A stretch of 30,132 bases of DNA from CAYRYU01 sp964428355 (GTDB lineage Bacteria > Muiribacteriota > Ozemobacteria > Ozemobacterales > Ozemobacteraceae): assembly GCA_964428355.1 (NCBI GenBank), contig CAYRYU010000087.1, positions 1-30,132 on the forward strand. Direction: 5' to 3'. The position numbers and the translations under genes are program-made. The notes below the pieces were generated by a model. The model searched no databases. It was given only the letters and a program-made list of their open reading frames with translations, and was not told the origin of the DNA. Within the stretch, counting starts at the first letter, position 1. Each line of letters begins with the position of its first letter. This document shows, in pieces, positions 1 to 6,760 of this stretch.

Positions 1-1671
1 GGCGCTGTCCCCGAGGGCACCTCCCCGAAGTTGGGGGATGAGGCCGTTTTCAAGGCCGGAAACCTCAAGGAGGGGAAGTTCGAGGATGTTCCGGCGGTCC
101 TGAGGCGCATCGGCAAAAACTGCTACATCTACGTTGCCAAGGGAGTGAAGATTTCCGAGGTCGCCCTCGGCAAGGCCATGCACGCATTCGACGACAGGAT
201 CTACCCGACCAACACCTCCACCTTCGGCTCCGAATGGAACCCCGGAATCGACGGGGACCCGCACGTGACACTGTTTTTCCTCGACATCAAGGACAACTTC
301 CACCCGGTGGCCAACCCCGCATACTGCGCGGGGTATTTCAATCCCGGGGACGAGTATTCGAAAACCGAGGATCCCAACAGTAACCAGCGGGAGATGGTCT
401 ATCTCGACACCTTTCCCGGGGACCCGGAGAAACCGGAGTATTTCAGCCTCCTGGCCCACGAGTTCCAGCACATGATCCACTGGCACCACGACCCCAAGGA
501 GCTTACATGGGTGGACGAGAGTCTCTCGATGACGGCAGCGGTTTTGAACGGCTTCGGGCAGCCCGGTCAGCTTGTTTCGTTCATGAAGAATTCCGACAAC
601 AACATGTGCGCCTGGCAGGCCGACCATGTCGTGGCGAACTACGGCCAGGCCTACCTTTTCGCGTCATATCTGCTGGCACACGTGGGAAAAACCGAGGAGG
701 AGCGGAGGGCTTTCCTGCGCACCCTCGTCGAGGAGAAAGCCCAGGGGATGACCGGGGTCACGTCATCTCTCAGGAAATCCGGGGTCGATGTCCCGGCCTG
801 CAAGGTCTTCAGCCGGGCATGCGTGGCGAACTTCCTCAACCAAACCGACTTCGCGACAGGAGTGTACGGTCACGGAGACACACTCAAGGACCTTAAACTG
901 CAACCCTTCAAGACCCATTCCGAAACACCCTGTTCGGGAAACGGCTCGGTGAAATGCTGGTCGGCAAGGTCGGTCGAAATCGGGCTGGGAAAGGCCCAGG
1001 GGGATGTCAGGATCTCCTTCCAGGCGGATTGCACGCGCGTGGGAAGCTTCACAAACGATTTCGACGTGGCCGCGATCCTGATTGACAGCCGGCATCGGAC
1101 GCCTCCTTCGGTCGAGTGGCTGGACATGCGGAGTTTCCAGACGGACCAGATCCTGAAGGACCAGTCGGAAAACCGCGACAGGCTCATGCTCGTCATCTGC
1201 AACACCGGAATCGAGTGTCCGGAGCGGGAAAAGGAGTTCGCGGAAAAGGCCGGCCCCGCATCATTCTCCTACTCCGTGACCGTGGGCGAGGGGTCTGGAA
1301 CCGCCGTTTGCATCGCTCCCCAGGCCGAGATCGGAAGCATCCTCCAATCTCTGGCGGAAGACCGGACAACGCTCGCGGCACATGGATGCCCGAATCCTCT
1401 TCTTCCGAGAAAATCGATCTCGGAGGAGATACGGCGCGCAGAGTCGGAAAAACTCGATGCCCGCGAAGAACGCATCCTGAAGCAGGTGAAAGCCTCCCTC
1501 GATGAGGGGGACGACGGGCCCGCCATCCGGTTGATGGATTTCATCCGTGCCTGCCCTCCGGCCTCCGCCGACGCGATCAACTCGTTGAGCACCCAGGTCC
1601 AGCTCCTCATCCGCTTCAAGGTTTTCCAGGAAAAACGCGACGATCTTCGCCCCCTTCTCCAGCGGCTCTGA
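1..1671 (+). CDS. Zinc metallopeptidase, HExxH type (M30/hyicolysin-like), 5' partial
   Basis: The frame is open to the window edge, so the true start, and probably a signal peptide, lies upstream; a TTG at 31 is the first start-like codon but has no clear ribosome binding site. HEFQH, encoded at 457-471, is the zinc-binding/catalytic HExxH motif. A Glu 20 residues beyond the first His (codon 517-519, in DESLSM) is a good third ligand, giving a gluzincin arrangement. The context, AHEFQHMIHW followed by WVDESLS, is typical of the M30 and related M6-like secreted neutral peptidases. Several Cys residues in the middle suggest an extracytoplasmic protein. The last 100 residues are charged and helical, with no recognised domain. 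The 3' end overlaps the convergent reverse transcriptase gene by 56 nt. The peptidase class is well supported; the exact family and substrate are not. Confidence 0.85.
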   Translation, partial: GAVPEGTSPKLGDEAVFKAGNLKEGKFEDVPAVLRRIGKNCYIYVAKGVKISEVALGKAMHAFDDRIYPTNTSTFGSEWNPGIDGDPHVTLFFLDIKDNFHPVANPAYCAGYFNPGDEYSKTEDPNSNQREMVYLDTFPGDPEKPEYFSLLAHEFQHMIHWHHDPKELTWVDESLSMTAAVLNGFGQPGQLVSFMKNSDNNMCAWQADHVVANYGQAYLFASYLLAHVGKTEEERRAFLRTLVEEKAQGMTGVTSSLRKSGVDVPACKVFSRACVANFLNQTDFATGVYGHGDTLKDLKLQPFKTHSETPCSGNGSVKCWSARSVEIGLGKAQGDVRISFQADCTRVGSFTNDFDVAAILIDSRHRTPPSVEWLDMRSFQTDQILKDQSENRDRLMLVICNTGIECPEREKEFAEKAGPASFSYSVTVGEGSGTAVCIAPQAEIGSILQSLAEDRTTLAAHGCPNPLLPRKSISEEIRRAESEKLDAREERILKQVKASLDEGDDGPAIRLMDFIRACPPASADAINSLSTQVQLLIRFKVFQEKRDDLRPLLQRL

Positions 1672-2980
1672 GGAGTTTCTCCGCCGGGGGGGAACTACCT
1701 TCGAAGAGAGCCTTCAGCCGCGACCCCTGGTCGGCATTGAGCATCCGGACCCACGCAATTTTCCCCCACAGGCGGGAACGGTCGGAGACCGGGGATGAGT
1801 TGGAAAGCCCAGTAGAGGCCGCTTCGGTATGGGTCTTCATCCGGTGGATCATCGCCCGGATTACCCGTCGTTCCTTGCGGGAAAGGCCGAGGGTCCGGTT
1901 CACGGTCACGCCCGCGATGCGCTGTCGGCCGGAGGCCCGCATGATCCTTGTCTTCCCCGGATTGATCTCGAACCCTTCCTCCTGGAGGATCCGCGGGACC
2001 AGGCGGCAAAGCGTTTTCGCTCCGTTTGGATCGTCTCCGGAGAAAGTCAGGTCGTCCGCGTAGCGCGTGTAGACGAACCCGAGTTTCTCAGAAAGCTTGT
2101 ACAGCCGACGGTCGGCCCGAAGAAAGATGGCGTTCGCCAGGCCCGGGCTCGTCGGAGCGCCCTGGACACAGTGGCGGAAACCAACGGGAACGTGGAAGAC
2201 CCTCCCCTCGATCTCGACGGGCTGCCGCTCGGCCTCGGTCATCAGGGTCGCAAGCACGGTCGCGACCGGATATCCGTATCCGAGGGCGATCAGATACCCG
2301 CGGACCCGGCCGACGTGGAGTGTGGGAAAAAAGTCGCGCACATCCATGTGGACGAGGAAGGCTTTCCCAACGTGAGGTTCGGCGTTGGTCTTGACCGAGC
2401 GTCCGCGCCTGAAACCATGGGCGGCCGCGTGTACCGGCAGACGGATGACGAGAAGTTCGTGCAGCTTCCGGAGAATTTCCTTCAGGCGACGTTTGGGTGC
2501 CATGATCAGTCGGCGGGTACCATCGCGCTTCGGTATCGAAAAAGTGACGTAGTGCGGGGCGGTCTCGCGTTCCCGGTGGATGGAAAAATGCCGCAGGGTT
2601 CCAGGCTCCAGCCCCAGAGCCGCCGCCAGCTCCTCCTCGGTCTTCCAGACCGGAAGGCCCAGGCGGCGTAGTTGTTCCTCGTCGTGCACGAGGTCACGAA
2701 TGGCCCGGTTCCGGGTTCGCAAGGTGGCGGAGAAAAGCCGGCAGGCCTCGGCGAACGGCATCCAGGGCGGGCGCTTCCGGATACGGATAAGCGGCGCCTT
2801 CTTGGGAAGGAGCCGGGGATCGCGAAAACCCCGGCGCAGGTGGTCTTTCTTCAGGGGCTTCCCCGTCAGGTCGACCGACTCGTGAACCGCATCGACGGCG
2901 TTTGCAGGAACCTCGAGCCGTGAGACATCCCTTTCGACCGTCGGGCGGAACAGGTTCCTAAGCCAGTCCCAGAAGCTCAT
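1616..2980 (-). CDS. Retron reverse transcriptase
   Basis: RNA-directed DNA polymerase of 454 residues, predicted to reverse-transcribe the adjacent msr-msd RNA into branched msDNA. Visible motifs: NAEPH at residues 199-203 (the NAxxH signature of retron RTs), the catalytic region A Asp in HMDVRDFFPT shortly after, QGAPTSP from residue 273, the YADD active site at 307-310 (YADDLTFSG), and GVTVN near 350, where retrons carry their VTG motif. It is longer than the usual ~320 residues because of an N-terminal extension of about 130 residues. ATG at 2980 is preceded by GGGAGG with an 8-nt spacer. It is the last gene of a four-part operon: helical protein, WHSWIM protein, ncRNA, RT. No maturase, integrase or variable-repeat features of group II introns or diversity-generating retroelements are present. 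Confidence 0.95.
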   Translation of the reverse strand: MSFWDWLRNLFRPTVERDVSRLEVPANAVDAVHESVDLTGKPLKKDHLRRGFRDPRLLPKKAPLIRIRKRPPWMPFAEACRLFSATLRTRNRAIRDLVHDEEQLRRLGLPVWKTEEELAAALGLEPGTLRHFSIHRERETAPHYVTFSIPKRDGTRRLIMAPKRRLKEILRKLHELLVIRLPVHAAAHGFRRGRSVKTNAEPHVGKAFLVHMDVRDFFPTLHVGRVRGYLIALGYGYPVATVLATLMTEAERQPVEIEGRVFHVPVGFRHCVQGAPTSPGLANAIFLRADRRLYKLSEKLGFVYTRYADDLTFSGDDPNGAKTLCRLVPRILQEEGFEINPGKTRIMRASGRQRIAGVTVNRTLGLSRKERRVIRAMIHRMKTHTEAASTGLSNSSPVSDRSRLWGKIAWVRMLNADQGSRLKALFEGSSPPAEKLLRAAGEGGEDRRVFPGKP

Positions 2981-3028
2981 CGGACAAGCCTCCCATCGCG
3001 GGGTTGCGGAATCGCCAAAAGGGGAAAG

Positions 3029-3193
3029 GGAAGAGGAAAAGGCCGGCGGAGGGTTACCTGCGAGGCTCCGGACTCAGGGCCTCCCATCGTTTCGTACGAT
3101 GGGAGCCCTGGCGATGTGAAGGGCTCAAGAATCCTCCACGGCGAAACACCGTGGAAAAAACGGCTAACTGCGAACCGCCGGCCTTCCCTCTCC
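3029..3193 (-). ncRNA. Retron msr-msd non-coding RNA
   Basis: Found by folding the minus strand between the WHSWIM stop codon and the RT. The ends form the a1/a2 duplex: 3175-3193 pairs with 3029-3049, including a perfect 9-bp core (CCGCCGGCC/GGCCGGCGG) and further pairing with G-U pairs outside it. Inside a1, the minus strand reads TTAGC (3163-3167), the same context as the branching guanosine of retron Ec86, so the 2'-5' branch G is probably opposite C3164. Next comes an msr hairpin (3135-3141 with 3149-3155) whose loop contains GTTTCG, as in Ec86. The msd is a long hairpin: 3081-3090 with 3096-3105 (10 bp, 5-nt loop), extended by 3075-3079 with 3106-3110 around one bulged base. Reverse transcription should start near a2. 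The element order a1-msr-msd-a2 followed by the RT is canonical. The exact ends are approximate. Confidence 0.88.
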
Positions 3194-3196
3194 AAC

Positions 3197-4813
3197 TTAC
3201 ACATCCTCCCCACCGTCGTCAACCGGTTCCCTGGAACCGGTTCCGGAAGTCTCTCTCGACCCAGTCCTCGATGGGGGTTTCCCAAACTCCGTGACCTCGG
3301 AAACAGGAAGATCCTTTCGAAGATCCTGGCTGGCGAAAAAAAGTGCGAGCATCTCCGCGCAGGGGCCGCGGGTGAGGATATGCTCCCTGAAGTGGTCGCA
3401 ATGGCAGGTTCCGAAGATGATCCGGCTGTTGTCCTGGACGACGATCTCGATTTTGTCACCGCCTTCGGGGGAGGACGGCATGCCCAAAACACCGACCACG
3501 CGCCAATCCCTCTGGATCACTTCACGCGAAACGCGCCCCGATGGCGTCTTGAACCTGCGTATCCGTCTCGTTTCCTGGGGTTCGCACAGGGTAACCTGGA
3601 TACGCCCGCCTGCGACGATCCGACGCGCTTCTTCCATCCTCGGGGAAGGCGGAAAAAGGGATTCCTGGTCTATCGGCTCCGAAAAGAGTTCGCGAAACCG
3701 GAAAGCCTGCGCATCGAGGTCGAAAAGCAACCGGCCTTGCCGGCAAAGCTGGGAAGTCAGGGCGGTAACTTCCTCGATGCCGATCGAAAGCCCCCGGGCC
3801 AGCTGATGGAGTGGCTGGAGCGGCTGCCCCTGGAAACTCTCCAGGCATGCGTGGAGCTTGGGGGCATCGGGGGGCGGGGAAGACTCCAGGGTGCCGAAAC
3901 CGTCGGTTTCCGTCCAGGGGGTTCCCGACCATCCTGAAAGTCCAAGGGTGAAGGTCAGCCCCGGGAGCTTGACAACGTAGAAGGAGGGCATCGCCCGCCC
4001 CTTCAGGAAAATGTCGACCGAACTGGCGAAAGGAAGAACCGCTTCGAGAAGCCGGAGGCGCCGCCGACCCCAGGTGCGGATGATGCGGGGTTCCGAAGCC
4101 CCATGCCCCGTACACTTCAATTGGAAGCGTTCCTCCCAGGGCTCCAGGACTATCGCCGGGGGCTGGCCTGGAAGCAGTTCATAGCGGAGTGCCCGCGGCG
4201 AGACCTTCGCACGGGTGTACCGGAGGAAACGGATCGGGGCAAGCAGATCGACGGGACGGACGGTCAACAGCCTTCCCGGGAATGCCATCGCGGCCTGGAG
4301 GTTCAGGAATCCCCGCACCCAGGCTTCGGGAACCCGGACCTTCTTCTCGAACCGGCCGCCCGCGGCCATGGTCTTCACCTCGAATCCTTCGCTCCCGATC
4401 CGGAGCCAGGTCTCCCGCGCGGTCCTGATTTCCGAAAGGGCCGCCCAGAGCCAGGCTGTGAAGTCGATGTTGGTGGTTCCGGTATCAACGCGACCTTCGG
4501 TGGAAAAGATCGCCCGATCTGCCTTGACCTGGACATACGAACTCTGGTCCTGGCTGAAAGCCTCGAATACGAGGGCATCGGGATGGACGGTGACCACGGG
4601 ATCCAGCAGGTCCCCCGACGAGTACCAGGAATCGGACGACCAGATAGCTTCCCCCAGCGCACGAAGAACCACCCGGAAAAGGAAGGCATTCTCGACGAGC
4701 CTCCCGTGGAAGCGGACGGGTCGTTTGCGGTCGCCCGAGATTCCGAGGAGCGACCGGTCACGGGTTGATTCCATGACGCTCGGGGTTGCGTAGTCCACGA
4801 AAAATGGGATCAT
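3197..4813 (-). CDS. Retron-associated winged-helix/SWIM zinc-finger protein (WHSWIM-like)
   Basis: Protein of 538 residues. The N-terminal ~350 residues are an unrecognised beta-rich region. Around residues 350-395 there is a helix-turn-helix/winged-helix-like stretch (LARGLSIGIEEVTALTSQLC, then LLFDLDAQAFRF). Near 475-500 lies a SWIM-like zinc finger, CHC-x(12)-C in GTCHCDHF...RGPCAEMLAL. The residue that is His in the standard CxC...CxH signature is Glu here. The C-terminal tail is low-complexity and carries TGSRE twice. Its ATG overlaps the stop of the upstream 629-residue gene (ATGA), which indicates translational coupling, and its stop sits 4 nt before the a1 arm of the retron RNA. SWIM domains bind DNA or proteins, so a role in recognising msDNA or a target nucleic acid is an inference. 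From memory, this partner set matches the mined retron class called type XIII. Confidence 0.8.
   Translation of the reverse strand: MIPFFVDYATPSVMESTRDRSLLGISGDRKRPVRFHGRLVENAFLFRVVLRALGEAIWSSDSWYSSGDLLDPVVTVHPDALVFEAFSQDQSSYVQVKADRAIFSTEGRVDTGTTNIDFTAWLWAALSEIRTARETWLRIGSEGFEVKTMAAGGRFEKKVRVPEAWVRGFLNLQAAMAFPGRLLTVRPVDLLAPIRFLRYTRAKVSPRALRYELLPGQPPAIVLEPWEERFQLKCTGHGASEPRIIRTWGRRRLRLLEAVLPFASSVDIFLKGRAMPSFYVVKLPGLTFTLGLSGWSGTPWTETDGFGTLESSPPPDAPKLHACLESFQGQPLQPLHQLARGLSIGIEEVTALTSQLCRQGRLLFDLDAQAFRFRELFSEPIDQESLFPPSPRMEEARRIVAGGRIQVTLCEPQETRRIRRFKTPSGRVSREVIQRDWRVVGVLGMPSSPEGGDKIEIVVQDNSRIIFGTCHCDHFREHILTRGPCAEMLALFFASQDLRKDLPVSEVTEFGKPPSRTGSRETSGTGSREPVDDGGEDV
3221..3242 (-). repeat. 22-nt inverted repeat in the 3' end of the SWIM gene
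   Basis: AACCGGTTCC (3221-3230), a 2-nt spacer and GGAACCGGTT (3233-3242) form a 10-bp perfect inverted repeat 28 nt upstream of the retron a1 arm. AACCGGTTCC also recurs directly at 3235-3244. It lies in coding sequence for the low-complexity tail. It may be a processing or translation-attenuating hairpin in the operon mRNA, or only a by-product of the repeated TGSRE-type codons. Confidence 0.5.
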
Positions 4814-6699
4814 GAAGCCTCCCCGAACACCACCGGGACTTCGGAGGGGGACCTCAGAGCCGGCCAGCGGGATAGAAGCCGGCCGATGAGCCCGAGCAGC
4901 TTTTCCTTGGGATACCTGAGGTCCGGGAGGTCCATCGCTTCCTTTGCCCGGGAGATTATCAATCCCGCCGCCCCCCGGTCGATGGCGGCGTTGAAAAGGG
5001 CCTCGAATGCGAGAATCCGGGTCCGCCGGTGCAGGGGCCGGAGGAGGGTTCCCAGGAGGATCGGCAGGTTGGCGTTCGACGCCCTGGCAGCCTCCGGGGT
5101 AGCCCGGCCGAGAATTCGGTAAGCAAGGGCCTGGACATGTATCTCCGAAGCCTCCACCAGGTTCGAGATCGCGGTGGGGTCGTCATCCCACGAGTCGAGG
5201 GACCTCTCGAAAAGCAGGCGCGCGAGCCGGTTTTCCCGGATGAGACGTTTGTAGTCGTGGATGGCGAAGGCCGGGATCCGTCCCAGGACACCGGCTGCCC
5301 GGCTGGTGAAAAGCGCGCGCTCCCCGCGGAGATCTTCGTAGATGACCGACAGGGTCTCCGCCATCTTCACGGCATTCTTCGACCACGCGGAAAGCCTTGT
5401 GATCGCGCGGCTCGCGAGGTAATCCACGAGGTCTTCGTCACCCCCTTTCAGGAAAAGGGCGAGGCTCTTGGGGTAGGTGTTCCCGTAAGTGAAAAGAAGA
5501 TTCGGTCTGAACGGACCTTGTACAAGCTCCGGAAAGCGCTCGTAGAGCGAGATGGCCGTCTCGTCCTCGAGCGGGGCCACGCGCGCGACACCCAGGCCGG
5601 GAAGGTTGAACTCCCACCCGACACCGGCCAGGAGGCGGAGCCTGTCCCGGATCGCGCTTTCCGGAAGCAGCCGGTCATTCACCAGACCCCGGATCTCCTT
5701 GTTGAACGCGGAGGGGCTTGCAGATGACCTCAAGAGGCCTGCCCAGAGCGGCCACCATCCGCTGCTGCGCGCCAGATCCAGAAGATCGTCATACCCGGAC
5801 CTTAGGATGAGCCCCGGCTGAACCTGGAAGAGGCGGTCGCGGAGGTATCCCCAGAGTTCCATCCCCCTGCATTCGAGAAGCCGCACGAAAGACTTGCCGA
5901 GATCGAGCCCCCAGCCCTCGGGGTGCATCCTTCCAAGCCGTTCGCACAGCGCATCAGAGTCGCGGATCCGGTCGCAGGCGTCCAAAGCATCCTTTTCCCA
6001 CACGTCCAGCGGGATCTGACGCCGGTACAGGCATTCCGCGGTCGAGGCATCCCCCGCGGAAACGGCCGCTTCATGAAGTTCTTTCCAGAGCCCCCTTTTT
6101 CCCCCACCCCACCAGGAAAAGCTGGCCGGAAGATGCCTCAGGAGGAACCGGCCTGCGTCCGGACCGCCCGCCCTGAAGATCCGGATTGCGGTCGGCTCGT
6201 CCAGGTCGAACCAGATGTCGAATTTCCTGAGAACGACAGACTTACGGGCAGCGGTTTCGGCGGTTTCGAGACGCCTCTGAAGCTCCGCCTTGAAGGGCGC
6301 GGTATCGGGTCTCCAGCCTCGCGTCGGGACCATCTTCCATTGGTAGAGGCGGCGGAAGAGCTCGATGTCGTCTAGCTTGTCGCACTCCCGGAACCACTCT
6401 TCGAGGCGGTTTTGCGCATCTCCCGCCCAGGGAATGCTCTTCCAGGTGCTGGGCGGATCGTACTGCCAGGAGGCGAAATGCGAAAGGATGAACGGCCGGA
6501 AGATGATCCGGTTCCGCTTGTAGAGCTCCGGGCCCCAGAACCAGGTAAGGCCCGGAAACCCAGGTTGGGCGCCGAGTGCCTCGAGTTCCGACCGGAGCGA
6601 GGAATCATCGGGGATCGTCCGGAACAGCTCCCGCAGCTTGTTTTCGATCTCGGAGGCTGACAGGGGCTTCGGCTTTGGGCCGGTTCCGGAAATCGTCAC
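4810..6699 (-). CDS. Retron-associated large alpha-helical (ARM/HEAT-like) protein
   Basis: First gene of the retron operon, 629 residues. The sequence is almost wholly predicted helix, with amphipathic helix pairs from residue ~60 to the C-terminus and no beta-rich or catalytic motif that I can see. This fits an ARM/HEAT-type solenoid, most convincingly in the last 250 residues. There is no signal peptide or membrane segment, so it should be cytoplasmic. The start is GTG at 6699 with GGGAGG five nt upstream, and an extended -10 promoter lies just beyond. The stop overlaps the ATG of the SWIM protein. I do not recognise an enzymatic domain. By position it is probably part of the toxin/effector module gated by the retron RT-msDNA complex, possibly as a scaffold; this is inference from operon structure and from my memory of ARM plus WHSWIM retron classes. 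Confidence 0.75.
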   Translation of the reverse strand: MTISGTGPKPKPLSASEIENKLRELFRTIPDDSSLRSELEALGAQPGFPGLTWFWGPELYKRNRIIFRPFILSHFASWQYDPPSTWKSIPWAGDAQNRLEEWFRECDKLDDIELFRRLYQWKMVPTRGWRPDTAPFKAELQRRLETAETAARKSVVLRKFDIWFDLDEPTAIRIFRAGGPDAGRFLLRHLPASFSWWGGGKRGLWKELHEAAVSAGDASTAECLYRRQIPLDVWEKDALDACDRIRDSDALCERLGRMHPEGWGLDLGKSFVRLLECRGMELWGYLRDRLFQVQPGLILRSGYDDLLDLARSSGWWPLWAGLLRSSASPSAFNKEIRGLVNDRLLPESAIRDRLRLLAGVGWEFNLPGLGVARVAPLEDETAISLYERFPELVQGPFRPNLLFTYGNTYPKSLALFLKGGDEDLVDYLASRAITRLSAWSKNAVKMAETLSVIYEDLRGERALFTSRAAGVLGRIPAFAIHDYKRLIRENRLARLLFERSLDSWDDDPTAISNLVEASEIHVQALAYRILGRATPEAARASNANLPILLGTLLRPLHRRTRILAFEALFNAAIDRGAAGLIISRAKEAMDLPDLRYPKEKLLGLIGRLLSRWPALRSPSEVPVVFGEAS

Positions 6700-6732
6700 T
6701 CTTGCCTCCCTTGGGATCCTCTTTGGAGTCCA

Positions 6733-6741
6733 AATATACCA
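6733..6741 (-). promoter_or_regulatory. Extended -10 promoter of the retron operon
   Basis: The minus strand reads TGGTATATT, a TGn-type extended -10, about 25 nt before the GTG start of the first retron gene. No good -35 is visible, which is usual for extended -10 promoters. The identical 9-mer precedes the lectin-like gene at 13036-13044. It sits in the 61-nt gap after the cyclase stop, so the retron operon can be transcribed independently of the cyclases. Confidence 0.5.
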
Positions 6742-6760
6742 TTCGCGAGGACAGGATGCA

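Noticed and set aside
1829..2671. 280-codon plus-strand open frame opposite the RT
   Set aside because: Shadow of the RT coding sequence; the RT motifs fix the minus strand as coding.
1616..2980. Group II intron or diversity-generating retroelement RT
   Set aside because: No maturase or endonuclease domain, no template/variable repeat pair, and the NAxxH motif plus an adjacent msr-msd RNA identify a retron.
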